From Halobacteriales archaeon (lineage in GTDB: Archaea > Halobacteriota > Halobacteria > Halorutilales > JAHENH01), in contig JAHENH010000173.1 of the NCBI GenBank assembly GCA_018609935.1, positions 1 through 22,814 of the forward strand: DNA of 22,814 nt. Direction: 5' to 3'. The notes below the pieces were generated by a model that was given only the letters and a program-made list of their open reading frames with translations, ran no database searches and had not been told where the DNA came from. The position numbers were made by a program, and so were the translations under genes. Below are positions 1 to 7,816 of the stretch, piece by piece (position 1 is the stretch's first letter; each line of letters opens with the position of its first letter).

Positions 1-1
1 A

Positions 2-130
2 TCTAGACCATCCTATCACCAAGAGAAACAACAGAGAGGATCCTTACCTGAAAAACCAATAGCAAAATCATATTTCGACGAAGATCATGAATGGAAAAAA
101 TCATATGAAATACTAGATAAATACGAATAA
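2..130 (+). CDS. C-terminal end of an unidentified protein (cut by window edge)
   Basis: A frame is open from base 2 to a TAA at 128-130, giving 42 residues. They include RPSYHQEKQQRG, a middle AKSYFDEDHEW and an end YEILDKYE. An open frame of this length with Trp, His and acidic residues is unlikely by chance in such AT-rich DNA, so I read it as the end of a real gene entering from the left. I do not recognise the family. The tail is hydrophilic, with no membrane segment. It is convergent with the thioredoxin gene across about 150 bp. A T-rich stretch at 184-190 could end its transcript. Confidence 0.5.
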   Translation, partial: SRPSYHQEKQQRGSLPEKPIAKSYFDEDHEWKKSYEILDKYE

Positions 131-281
131 ATACTAAATAAAAATCTAAATACTATATAGGAAGCTATACTTATCCTGTAAATCTTTTTTAAATATTATT
201 AGTTTTATAGGCTACAACCAATCTAATTATACTATTAGAATAATAGAGTAGAGTTAAAATACTAAATTTAAAAAATTATTA

Positions 282-536
282 TTAATTTTTCAATACTTTC
301 TCTATTTCTTCACCTTGAGTTAAACCAATAAAACGTTCCTTTTCCTCATCGTCATCTTCAACTATAATGGTTGGAACAGATCTAACTCCATAATTTTCAG
401 CTTCTTCAGGATTCTCATCAACATCAATCTTCTCGAAAGTTATTCCAGGATATTTTTCCTGTAGTTGTTCCAAAATTGGTTCCTGTTGTTTACAGGGACC
501 ACACCATTCAGCATAGAAGTCCTTTACAGTTACCAT
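282..536 (-). CDS. Short archaeal-type thioredoxin
   Basis: Small cytoplasmic dithiol-disulfide oxidoreductase of the thioredoxin fold. The 84 residues carry the active site WCGPC at 11-15 and the cis-proline loop SVPT near 53-56 (Pro55). It lacks the N-terminal strand and helix of 105-residue thioredoxins, matching the roughly 85-residue archaeal mini-thioredoxins. An in-frame TGA lies four codons before the ATG, so this start is firm. A Shine-Dalgarno-like GGAGGT (complement of 549-554) sits 12 nt before the ATG, a rather long spacing. It lies 109 bp downstream of a thioredoxin-reductase-related flavoprotein on the same strand, which suggests a redox pair but does not prove one. The electron donor is unknown. 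Family call is secure; in vivo substrates cannot be told. Confidence 0.93.
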   Translation of the reverse strand: MVTVKDFYAEWCGPCKQQEPILEQLQEKYPGITFEKIDVDENPEEAENYGVRSVPTIIVEDDDEEKERFIGLTQGEEIEKVLKN

Positions 537-645
537 ATCCAGAATTCAACCTCCATCCAAAAAAACCTTACCTAACCATGAAGAAAGCTAACTAAAACAC
601 TACAAGTCATACTATAACCTAGAAACATCTAAAATATATGAAAAT

Positions 646-1191
646 TCATTCCGGTGGTACATCAAAGTCATGAATAGGTTTACCTTCCTCCTTAGAAAGT
701 ACGTCTAAAGCTATTCTCGCTCCATCACCAGCTGAAATTATGGCTTCTATTTTTTCAGATCTAGTCACCCACCCACCAGCATATAAGTCTTCTATACTGG
801 TCTCCCCATCTTTATTGATTTTTATGTAATCTTCTTCAAGTTCAACACCTATTTCCTCAGCTAATTCCCTATCCGTCCCAGTTGCAAGAACAGCATAATC
901 AGAAATATATTCATCTTCATCAGTTCTAACAGAAAAACTATCTTCTATTTTTTCAACAGATTCCACCCTTTTTTCCTTTATTTCAACACCAAAACTAGAA
1001 CACTGTTTTCTTGACTTTTCTATAAACTCTGATCCATGTATCTCTTCTATACCTAAATAATTGTATAGATAAGCATCATGTAAGTGTGTTTCATTTTCTC
1101 CAAATACTATAGTATCAACATCATTTTTAGACAATAATAAAGCAGCACTTAATCCACAAGCCCCATCTCCAACAACTATTGCAGAAGACAT
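646..1191 (-). CDS. Minimal FAD-dependent oxidoreductase, thioredoxin-reductase-like but lacking the NADPH domain
   Basis: A 181-residue flavoprotein. The Rossmann motif GDGACG at 8-13 binds FAD, LATGTD near 102-107 is the second dinucleotide-fold motif, and EDLYAGG near 134-140 corresponds to the GVFAAGD motif of thioredoxin reductases. The middle region (HGSEFIEKSRKQCSSFGVEI) aligns by eye with the FAD half of TrxR. The chain passes directly from the N-terminal FAD part to its C-terminal part, so the NADPH-binding domain and its CxxC redox pair are missing. TrxR is about 310 residues. Similar short proteins occur, to my recollection, in haloarchaea. It may be an electron carrier or sensor. 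A TATA-like box 22 nt before the ATG suggests a leaderless mRNA. Calling it a true thioredoxin reductase would be unsafe. Confidence 0.85.
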   Translation of the reverse strand: MSSAIVVGDGACGLSAALLLSKNDVDTIVFGENETHLHDAYLYNYLGIEEIHGSEFIEKSRKQCSSFGVEIKEKRVESVEKIEDSFSVRTDEDEYISDYAVLATGTDRELAEEIGVELEEDYIKINKDGETSIEDLYAGGWVTRSEKIEAIISAGDGARIALDVLSKEEGKPIHDFDVPPE

Positions 1192-1742
1192 ATTAATAAA
1201 ATAGTACTAATAGTTTTATAATACTTAATATAACATATATTAAATCTATTCTAATTAATTAATAAGAGAAAAATTAAGATATAGGTTATAGTAGTACCAC
1301 ATAAATACACTTTACATAAAGCTTCTATAAATACAAGTACAGCATACAAAGTCCGAACCAAATAACTATTAATAAGACATCATAGATTTAAAAAACAAGA
1401 TATAAACTATATAGATTTAACTATATAAAATAAATTACTCTGATATAAAAACTACTGTTCAAGACAGAAAAACAATAGATACTTTATACACCTTACAATC
1501 TATAACTTATAAATTTGATCTCAAAGACTAGATGAAAGAACAGTTAACCATCCATATAAGGAAGTTCTTAGTTTTGCCAGAGTCAGAGCTAAGCCAGTAT
1601 CTCCGACCACCAACCAATCTATATATACTTTGACAAGAAAGATTGATTATCGAGATTTGTTCTAGTTAAATACAAATAAAAACTTGAAAGACTAACATGT
1701 TCCTAAACTATAGTTTTCTCATTTTATTATTAAGTAATACAT
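1192..1742. other. 551-bp divergent intergenic region with one GC-richer hairpin
   Basis: Upstream region of the mini-flavoprotein (minus) and rio2 (plus). It is mostly AT-rich with no convincing gene. The one distinct element is a 10-bp stem: 1567-1576 pairs with 1584-1593 around a 7-nt loop. Two of the pairs are G-U when read from the plus strand, so a plus-strand RNA would fold better than a minus-strand one. The flanks (about 1572-1615) are clearly richer in G and C than the rest. This could be a small RNA or part of a rio2 leader. No tRNA or known riboswitch pattern was seen. Confidence 0.4.
1214..1221 (-). promoter_or_regulatory. TATA-like box for the mini-flavoprotein gene
   Basis: TTATAAAA on the minus strand, ending 22 nt before the ATG at 1191. 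Archaeal TATA boxes centre about 26 nt before the transcription start, which would put the start at the A of the ATG (leaderless mRNA). Confidence 0.5.
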
Positions 1743-2627
1743 TTGAGTAATTCTCTTCTATTTTCAAAATTAAGATTAAATGTGGAAAAGACATCAAACA
1801 TATATAAAGATCTAGAAAAAGAAGATTTCAAATTTTTGTATGGACTTGAGAAAGGAATGAAAAGACGTGGATGGGTTCCTAAAGATGATTTATCATATCT
1901 TTCTAATCTACATGAACAAGAAGTTGAGTATAGGTTAAATAGATTAAAGGAAATAGATTTAATTGAGCGAAGAGGGAATGGAGATAGTAAGCTTTCTATA
2001 GAAGGATATGATACCTTAGCTCTTAATTTTTTAGTTCAAAACGATACTATATCGCAAATAAGCTCTCAAATAAACGCTGGAAAAGAAAGTGAAGTATATA
2101 AAGTAAAAGATGACGACGAAGAAAACTTTATATTAAAAGTACATAGAGAAGGATACTCAGATTTCAGAAATACAGGAAGGAAAAGACAATATGAGGGTAA
2201 TTGGAGAGAAGCATCAAAAGAAGCTGCAAAAAGAGAATTTAAGGCATTGACAAGATTATATGATGATGTTTTAGTACCTAAACCAATAGACCACAATAGA
2301 CATACATTAGTTATTGAACTCTTCGAAGGTGTCGAACTTAGTAAAGCCAGATTAGAAAATCCAAGATTAGTATTTGAAACCATAGTTGAAGAGATATCTA
2401 AAACATGGGAGAAAGGATTAGTACATGGAGATATAAGTGAATATAATATTTTAGTTTCAGAAAATGGAATCCGAATTATAGACTGGCCTCAATATGTAGA
2501 AGTTGACCATCCGAATTCCCGTGAATTTTTAAAGAGGGATATATCTAATATTCTTTCTCAATTTAGAAATAAATATCCTGAAGAAGAATTCAATAAAAAG
2601 GAAAACATAATAAAAAAAATTGTTTAA
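1743..2627 (+). CDS. rio2: RIO-type atypical protein kinase, Rio2 family
   Basis: Atypical Ser/Thr kinase/ATPase that in characterised archaea and eukaryotes acts in small-ribosomal-subunit maturation. Residues 20-105 form the Rio2 winged-helix domain, recognisable from LYGLEKGMKRRGWV and the IEGYDTLAL stretch. The RIO kinase fold follows. It has the ATP loop GKESEVY at 113-119, the ATP-anchoring Lys132 in ILKVHREGYSDFR, the catalytic loop VHGDISEYN with Asp230 and Asn235, and metal-binding Asp247 in IIDWPQ. DHNRH near 183-187 is also typical. At 294 residues it matches archaeal Rio2. The start is TTG: an in-frame TAA lies only three codons upstream and no ATG is nearby before the conserved region. 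It is followed by strong oligo-T tracts, so it is probably monocistronic. Confidence 0.95.
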   Translation: MSNSLLFSKLRLNVEKTSNIYKDLEKEDFKFLYGLEKGMKRRGWVPKDDLSYLSNLHEQEVEYRLNRLKEIDLIERRGNGDSKLSIEGYDTLALNFLVQNDTISQISSQINAGKESEVYKVKDDDEENFILKVHREGYSDFRNTGRKRQYEGNWREASKEAAKREFKALTRLYDDVLVPKPIDHNRHTLVIELFEGVELSKARLENPRLVFETIVEEISKTWEKGLVHGDISEYNILVSENGIRIIDWPQYVEVDHPNSREFLKRDISNILSQFRNKYPEEEFNKKENIIKKIV

Positions 2628-3106
2628 TTTAAAAAAATATATTGATATTACATTTTTATTTTTGTATTTTTTAGGTTGATAAACTAATCAGACTTTGAGA
2701 TACTTTCATCTTAATTACCTACTTATAGTTTATAAGGAGAACAAATAATTCCACTATGGTTTACAAATAAGATAAAACTGGACTTTTCTTAAAAATTCAA
2801 AATTACAGGTGAAAATAAATATTATACTAGATAGGACTAAAACGGCCCCTACAATCCTCTATAACAGACAAAACCTCATTGTAGAAAGGCTATATAAACT
2901 AGCTCTAAAGTTAAGAGTAATGGAAATAAGAGAATATCCTCCTCTACTAAAAAGTTAGAAAGAAAACTCACTAACTACCTACATCCCTCATATTAGGAAA
3001 GTTGACAGACGATAATTCTTAATTATATTAAATATAACAAATGACTTCTTTGTGTTTTAGATAGAAATGAATTAATTAATGGATTTAGGGGCTTAAGTAT
3101 CTATTA
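2628..3106. other. 479-bp intergenic region between rio2 and trpE with an inverted repeat
   Basis: No gene seen. The first part holds the rio2 terminator. An inverted repeat CTACAAT (2849-2855) / ATTGTAG (2878-2884) is extended by GCC (2845-2847) / GGC (2888-2890) across a small internal loop, giving a 10-bp imperfect stem around a 22-nt loop in a locally GC-richer patch (2840-2960). It lies about 220 nt before trpE, too far for a simple attenuator on a short leader. A small RNA, or an upstream part of a long trpE leader, is possible. No Trp-codon leader peptide was recognised. Confidence 0.35.
2653..2672 (+). terminator. Oligo-T terminator after rio2
   Basis: Three consecutive T runs (5, 5 and 6 T) begin 26 nt after the rio2 stop. 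Archaeal intrinsic termination uses such T tracts without needing a hairpin. Confidence 0.6.
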
Positions 3107-4699
3107 ATGAAATTTGATCTTGATGAGGAGGGATTTATCAATGAAGCTGGCCCTGGAAAAGTGGTAAAATTAACCTGTGAATTACAAGAAGAAGAACTAC
3201 CACAGCGATTTAATCCTCTATCAGCATATTCATCGTTAAGAGATGATTATTCATTTTTATTAGAAAGTGCTGAAAAGGAAATATCAGCAATTAAACGAGT
3301 TAAAGATAGTTCGATTACAGACATAAGTTCTAGATATTCATTTATTGGTTTCGATCCTAAAGCAGTAATTAAAATAAAAGACAGAAAAGTTAATATTAAA
3401 AGAATAGGTAATAATTCAATTCTGGATAGTATTAAAGACGTTGTAGATGATAAAGGATATATTAAGGAAGGATTTGACACGTTAGATGCTCTTAAACGTT
3501 TTTTCCCAGATATAGAAACTGTAAATTTTGCTGATACAGATAGACAGGTATTTGAAGGAGGTATAGTAGGATTTATTTCATATGATACTATAGAGGATTT
3601 ATGGCTTCGAGAGAATTCGGTAAAAGACTATGAGAAAAATCAAGATGATATCGTTTTTATTCTCTCAACAAAAAATGTTGTTTTTGATCATAAAAAGGAT
3701 AGTGTAAAATTAGTTTTCACCCCTATAATAGGAAACAAAGATCCTACAGATATATATAGAAAAATAGAAAATCAAGCATCGAATATAGTGAAAGGTTTTA
3801 ATGAAAACAAAAGACAGAAAATTGATTTCGAAATATTAGACCATTTTTCTGATGATGAAGAAAAATATAAAGATAATGTTGAAAAAGTAAAAGAACATAT
3901 ATTGGATGGTGATATATATCAATCAGTTGTCTCCAGAAAACACAAACTAAAAATAAAGGGAGATATACTTGATTTCTATAATAAACTTAGAGAAATAAAC
4001 CCTTCTCCATATATGTACCTCTTAGAATTTGGTAACATAGGTATAGTAGGATCAAGTCCTGAAACGTTATTAAGTGTACATAAAAATAAAGTGAAAACCA
4101 ATCCTATCGCTGGTACTTGTCCAAGAGGTAAAACACCACCTGAAGACAGAAAATTAGCAGGTGAAATGCTTTCAGATGAAAAGGAACTTTCTGAACATGT
4201 CATGTTGGTTGACTTAGGAAGAAACGATGTTAAACGGGTTTCTAAACCTGGAACAACAAAAGTAGATGATTTCATGAGTGTTGTTCAATATTCACATGTA
4301 CAACATTTAGAATCAACTGTGTCAGGAGAACTAAAAGAAGGAAAAGACGCATTTGATGCTACAAGATCTATTTTTCCTGCAGGAACCCTTACAGGTGCAC
4401 CCAAAATTAGAGCAATGGAAATAATAGATAAACTAGAACCAGAATATAGAGGGATATATGGAGGAGGTATTGGATACTATTCATGGAACAAAAGCTCAGA
4501 TCTCGCTATAACAATACGAACTGCCACATTTGAAAAAAAAGATAATCATAAATTAGTTACAATACAAGCAGGTGCAGGCATCGTAGCTGATTCTGTACCT
4601 GAAAAAGAATTTAATGAAACAGAAAGAAAAATGGATGCGCTATTAAAAACCCTTAAAATCTTAGAGAAAGAAAAAGACAAAAAAGAAGAAGTGAAATGA
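3107..4699 (+). CDS. trpE: Anthranilate synthase component I (chorismate-binding subunit)
   Basis: Makes anthranilate from chorismate with ammonia from TrpG, the first committed step of tryptophan synthesis. The 530-residue chain has the N-terminal regulatory region with LLES at 51-54, which in TrpE helps bind the feedback inhibitor tryptophan. The C-terminal chorismate-binding domain contains NPIAGTCPRG at 332-341, GRND at 371-374 and FPAGTLTGAPK at 423-433. The LLES motif and the length favour TrpE over aminodeoxychorismate synthase (PabB), though haloarchaea carry several TrpE-like paralogues and the PabB role cannot be fully excluded. The stop overlaps the trpG start by 4 bp (ATGA), so the two are translationally coupled. 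No other trp genes lie in the window. Confidence 0.93.
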   Translation: MKFDLDEEGFINEAGPGKVVKLTCELQEEELPQRFNPLSAYSSLRDDYSFLLESAEKEISAIKRVKDSSITDISSRYSFIGFDPKAVIKIKDRKVNIKRIGNNSILDSIKDVVDDKGYIKEGFDTLDALKRFFPDIETVNFADTDRQVFEGGIVGFISYDTIEDLWLRENSVKDYEKNQDDIVFILSTKNVVFDHKKDSVKLVFTPIIGNKDPTDIYRKIENQASNIVKGFNENKRQKIDFEILDHFSDDEEKYKDNVEKVKEHILDGDIYQSVVSRKHKLKIKGDILDFYNKLREINPSPYMYLLEFGNIGIVGSSPETLLSVHKNKVKTNPIAGTCPRGKTPPEDRKLAGEMLSDEKELSEHVMLVDLGRNDVKRVSKPGTTKVDDFMSVVQYSHVQHLESTVSGELKEGKDAFDATRSIFPAGTLTGAPKIRAMEIIDKLEPEYRGIYGGGIGYYSWNKSSDLAITIRTATFEKKDNHKLVTIQAGAGIVADSVPEKEFNETERKMDALLKTLKILEKEKDKKEEVK

Positions 4700-5268
4700 A
4701 AGTTTTATTTATTGATAATTTCGATTCTTTTACATGGAATCTTGTAGATTTAATCGATTCAGAAGCTAATACAATAGTTAAAACTAATTTAATATCAATA
4801 AAGGAGGTTAAAGAAATAGATCCAGATGCAATAGTTATATCCCCAGGCCCCGGACATCCTGAAAAGAAAAAAGACATAGGGAATACTATTGATATAATAA
4901 AAGAATTTTCTGAAACTCCAATACTTGGTGTCTGTCTTGGACAGCAAGCCATGGCTGTAGCTTATGGGGGTAAAGTAGAACGTGCACCAAAACCAGTACA
5001 TGGTAAATCATCTAAGATAAAAAACGACACTAAAGGGATATATAAAGGAATACCAAAAGAGTTTCTAGCAGGCAGATATCATTCCCTGATAGTTAAAGAT
5101 CTGCCAGATAAATTTAAAATATCTGCCACAGACGAAGAAAACCTAATAATGGGTATAAGACATAAAAGTAAACCAATGGAAGGTGTCCAATTCCATCCTG
5201 AAAGTGTTTTAACCTCCCATGGAAAAAAAATGATTAAAAACTTTTTAGAGTTAACAAAAGAAAAATAA
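4696..5268 (+). CDS. trpG: Anthranilate synthase component II, glutamine amidotransferase
   Basis: Class-I glutamine amidotransferase that hydrolyses glutamine and passes ammonia to TrpE. The 190 residues show the oxyanion strand SPGPGHP at 49-55 region, nucleophile Cys80 in GVCLGQQ, HGK near 102-104, RYHSL near 127-131, and the His167/Glu169 completion of the triad in GVQFHPES. The HGK and RYHSL motifs are typical of TrpG/PabA. The start overlaps the trpE stop by 4 bp. It could serve PabB as well as TrpE, as in some bacteria. The 3' side converges with the GNAT gene across about 75 bp, and no clear plus-strand T tract follows the stop. Confidence 0.94.
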   Translation: MKVLFIDNFDSFTWNLVDLIDSEANTIVKTNLISIKEVKEIDPDAIVISPGPGHPEKKKDIGNTIDIIKEFSETPILGVCLGQQAMAVAYGGKVERAPKPVHGKSSKIKNDTKGIYKGIPKEFLAGRYHSLIVKDLPDKFKISATDEENLIMGIRHKSKPMEGVQFHPESVLTSHGKKMIKNFLELTKEK

Positions 5269-5300
5269 TCTCTATTAGTTTCACATGTTATAATAAGGAA

Positions 5301-5327
5301 ATAAAATATAAAAATTCAAACAAAAAT
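5301..5327 (-). terminator. Probable oligo-T terminator for the GNAT gene
   Basis: Read on the minus strand this is a series of T runs interrupted by A and G, starting about 16 nt after the GNAT stop. It fits archaeal T-tract termination, but AT richness makes such tracts common here. Confidence 0.4.
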
Positions 5328-5342
5328 AATATTCATAATAAA

Positions 5343-5819
5343 CTAGTCACATGATAAAGTTTTCTCTAAATATAAAGTTTCTATATTATCATCCCACCTG
5401 CCCTTTTTTATTTTTTCAAATCCCTTTCTTTTAAAGAAACCCCAAGCATTATATGGCACATTTATAGATAAAGTGTTATTTCCCTTTTCAGCCGCGATTT
5501 TTTCTATTTTTTTTAGCAAAAAACTACCACATCCTTTTTCTTGATGATCAGATGATACATATAACCCTATAATAATGGATTTATCTATATCATAAACTAT
5601 GTATCCTACCTCAGTTATTTCAGTTTCAGCAACTAACACTAAAAAATTATCAGATTTAATATAATTACTAAGACTTTTATCCGGAGATCCTACAATATTA
5701 GAAAAATTTTTTCTATCATATTTTTCTATACTACTTAAACCATAGTCCAAAGCTTGTTTTCTAATTATTTCCAAAATTGATATATCATCTATAGTTGCTT
5801 TTCTAGATACAAGAGACAT
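5343..5819 (-). CDS. GNAT-family N-acetyltransferase
   Basis: Acetyl-CoA-dependent acetyltransferase of unknown substrate. The 158-residue chain has the acetyl-CoA pyrophosphate-binding motif QEKGCG at 93-98 (consensus Q/R-x-x-G-x-G/A) following the strand SIIIGLYVSS. The following helix FLLKKIEKIA and a C-terminal block NVPYNAWGFFKRKGF complete the fold; the last is the usual GNAT signature where a Tyr and the F-x-x-x-G-F turn line the CoA site. It does not match RimI or any other GNAT of known function that I can name. It is divergent from guaAB (140 bp apart) and convergent with trpG. Family call is firm; any link to its biosynthetic neighbours is unproven. Confidence 0.85.
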   Translation of the reverse strand: MSLVSRKATIDDISILEIIRKQALDYGLSSIEKYDRKNFSNIVGSPDKSLSNYIKSDNFLVLVAETEITEVGYIVYDIDKSIIIGLYVSSDHQEKGCGSFLLKKIEKIAAEKGNNTLSINVPYNAWGFFKRKGFEKIKKGRWDDNIETLYLEKTLSCD

Positions 5820-5959
5820 AGATATAGTACAAACCTATCTGGAAATAAGTGAAGGAAATAATTTAAATTAATTATTTTTATATTAAAGTTAATTTTTTAT
5901 TTTTAATAGATTGGAATAGAGAGATTGATTTATCTGCAAAATTATTTCTTTAATAACGA

Positions 5960-6877
5960 ATGGTTAACACAGATAAATTTATAGAACAAGCTGTCGAGGA
6001 AATAAAAGAAGAGATAGACGAAAAGAAGGCAATTATTGCTTTATCAGGAGGGGTTGACTCTTCTGTTTGTGCAGAACTTGCTTATAGAGCTATAGGAGAT
6101 CGTTTAACTGCAGTATATGTTGATACAGGACTTATGCGTAAAGGAGAAACAAAGGCAGTCAAAGAAGTTTTTAAACATATGGAAAACTTTAAAATTATTG
6201 AAGCTAAAGACCGTTTTTTAGGTGCTTTAAAAGGTGTCACGGATCCTGAAGAAAAAAGAAAAATAATAGGCGAAAAATTCATGAGGATATTCGAAGAAGT
6301 CGCTGAAGAAACAGGTGCAGACTATTGTATACAAGGTACTATATATCCTGATAGAATAGAGAGTGAAGGAGAGATAAAAAGCCATCATAATGTAGGAGGT
6401 CTTCCAGAAATTTTGGAATTTGAGAGAATTATAGAGCCCGTAAGAGATCTATATAAAGATGACGTACGGGAAGTAGCTAAAGCGTTGGACCTATCAGATG
6501 AAATAGTTAATAGAATGCCATTTCCTGGTCCAGGTTTATCAGTTAGAATGACAGGGGAGGTAACAGAGGAAAAATTGAAAGTAGTTAAAGAGTCAAACGC
6601 AATAGTAGAAGAAGAAATAGAAGATGAAAATATATGGCAAGCATTTGCAGCAATTATTGGTAAAGGAACAGGAGTTAAAGGAGATAACAGAGTACATGGA
6701 TGGATTATAGCTATAAGAGCTGTGCAATCACGTGACGCAATGACAGCAAAAGCAGTCAATATAAATTGGTCTAAACTACAAGAAATCCAATCTCGCATAA
6801 CTGGAAAATTACCTAATGTTTCAAGGGTTGTATATGATATAACACATAAACCACCCGCAACTATAGAATACGAATAA
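5960..6877 (+). CDS. guaAB: GMP synthase, ATP pyrophosphatase subunit (subunit B)
   Basis: Adenylates XMP and aminates it to GMP using ammonia from the separate glutaminase subunit. The 305 residues begin with the PP-loop SGGVDSS at 29-35 and contain DTGLMRKGE, the XMP/ATP-site segment [20 protein letters not shown] and RMPFPGPGL. The GMP-synthase dimerisation domain follows and ends in the conserved KPPATIEYE. In bacteria this domain is fused behind the glutaminase; archaea commonly split it, as here. Its partner guaAA is encoded tail-to-tail on the other strand, only 14 bp past this stop. A run of seven T on the plus strand at 6903-6909, inside the partner's 3' end, may terminate this transcript. 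No Shine-Dalgarno is seen before the ATG. Confidence 0.96.
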   Translation: MVNTDKFIEQAVEEIKEEIDEKKAIIALSGGVDSSVCAELAYRAIGDRLTAVYVDTGLMRKGETKAVKEVFKHMENFKIIEAKDRFLGALKGVTDPEEKRKIIGEKFMRIFEEVAEETGADYCIQGTIYPDRIESEGEIKSHHNVGGLPEILEFERIIEPVRDLYKDDVREVAKALDLSDEIVNRMPFPGPGLSVRMTGEVTEEKLKVVKESNAIVEEEIEDENIWQAFAAIIGKGTGVKGDNRVHGWIIAIRAVQSRDAMTAKAVNINWSKLQEIQSRITGKLPNVSRVVYDITHKPPATIEYE

Positions 6878-6891
6878 ATATTTATCTCAAA

Positions 6892-7470
6892 TTAAGGACT
6901 AGTTTTTTTCTTATGGTTATCAACTATAGATAAAAAATTTCTGAAAATATCCAACCCACACTCTGTATGAGAAACTTCAGGATGCCACTGAACTCCATAT
7001 ATAGGTAAAGAAGAATGCCTCATAGCTTCTATTTTACAGATATCACTTTTTGCGGTTATTAAAAAAATATCTGGTACCTCTGTAACCTGGTCCTTATGAG
7101 AAGCCCAGACAGATAAAGTGTTATCTAAACCATCAAATATTTCTTTTTGTTCTAAGATATCTACATCTATATCTGCAAAACCCCCATATTCGCCGGGTTC
7201 CACTTTACCTCCAAAATTGTTTGCTATTATTTGATGACCTAAACATATACCCAAAACTGGTACTTCACCAGATAGATATTTAGAGCTATTACCTGATTTC
7301 TCAATTGAGGGGCCACCACTTAATATTATACCATCAGGGCTTCTTTCTAATACCTCACTAGAAGGTGTTTCATTATCTATTATTTCATAGTTTACTCCAA
7401 TCTCTTTCATTGCCCGTCCTTCTAGATGTGTAAATTGACCTCCATTGTCTATGATTACGATCTCTGTCAT
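6892..7470 (-). CDS. guaAA: GMP synthase, glutamine amidotransferase subunit (subunit A)
   Basis: Supplies ammonia to GuaAB. Class-I amidotransferase of 192 residues: N-terminal IIDNGGQFTHL typical of GMP synthase, oxyanion loop SGGPS near 51-55, nucleophile Cys76 in LGICLGHQ, and His163/Glu165 in VQWHPEVSHTE. VWASHKDQV and EAMRHSSLPIYGV are also characteristic. The C-terminus is extended by a Lys-rich NHKKKTSP. It is convergent with guaAB, so the two subunits of one enzyme are transcribed from separate promoters on opposite strands. The upstream side faces hisF across about 346 bp of palindrome-rich DNA. The motif set makes the GMP-synthase role much more likely than TrpG or CarA. Confidence 0.96.
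   Translation of the reverse strand: MTEIVIIDNGGQFTHLEGRAMKEIGVNYEIIDNETPSSEVLERSPDGIILSGGPSIEKSGNSSKYLSGEVPVLGICLGHQIIANNFGGKVEPGEYGGFADIDVDILEQKEIFDGLDNTLSVWASHKDQVTEVPDIFLITAKSDICKIEAMRHSSLPIYGVQWHPEVSHTECGLDIFRNFLSIVDNHKKKTSP
6903..6909 (+). terminator. T7 tract after guaAB, inside the 3' end of guaAA
   Basis: Seven T on the plus strand, 25 nt after the guaAB stop. On the other strand they encode the Lys-rich tail of GuaAA. Similar arrangements follow metE (catalytic half) and the HIT gene. Confidence 0.4.
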
Positions 7471-7816
7471 TAACCATTAATAGTTTCTGAAAGAAAAAAA
7501 ATATAAACATTCTGTAAACTATTCTAACCAAATAGCTTACTCAGACAGGAACTAAAAACTGACTTTTGAATATAAAAAAGATAAAAAATATATTATACTC
7601 TAATACTTTCTTAACATCAAAAAAGGAAAGCCTCACAGGATACCTTTAATAGATTTCTATAGATATCTTAAGAAGAATACTATTCCCCTCTTTATAAAGG
7701 GGAAAGACCTCATTACCTCTCTATCCCTTATAGATAGTAAAGATAAGATAAAAAATATTAGTTAATTATAGGACATATTAGGAATAAAGAAAAAGAAGGA
7801 GGATAAACTCTACATT
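7471..7816. other. 346-bp divergent region between guaAA and hisF, dense in hairpins
   Basis: No gene seen. From 7620 to 7740 several inverted repeats follow one another: AAAGG/CCTTT (7622-7626 with 7643-7647, with an inner CCT/AGG); a palindrome AGATATCT (7661-7668); a 7-bp stem TTCCCCT/AGGGGAA (7683-7689 with 7698-7704, 8-nt loop); and CTATC/GATAG (7721-7725 with 7733-7737, 7-nt loop). The density is unusual and GC is raised locally. It may be a structured hisF leader or a small RNA; I match it to no known riboswitch. Confidence 0.45.
7797..7802 (+). promoter_or_regulatory. Shine-Dalgarno sequence for hisF
   Basis: AGGAGG ending 14 nt before the hisF ATG. The spacing is longer than usual, but no alternative start codon lies closer. 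It implies that hisF, unlike several neighbours, has a leader, which fits the structured upstream region. Confidence 0.5.

Noticed and set aside
1340..1360. GGTTCGGAC-like word on the minus strand, resembling a tRNA T-loop
   Set aside because: The invariant A of the T-loop is replaced, and no acceptor, D or anticodon stems can be built around it.
1530..1660. Minus-strand frame of about 40 codons over the GC-richer patch before rio2 (includes VVGDTGLALTLAK)
   Set aside because: No credible start, short, no recognised family, and it coincides with a hairpin that explains the higher GC.
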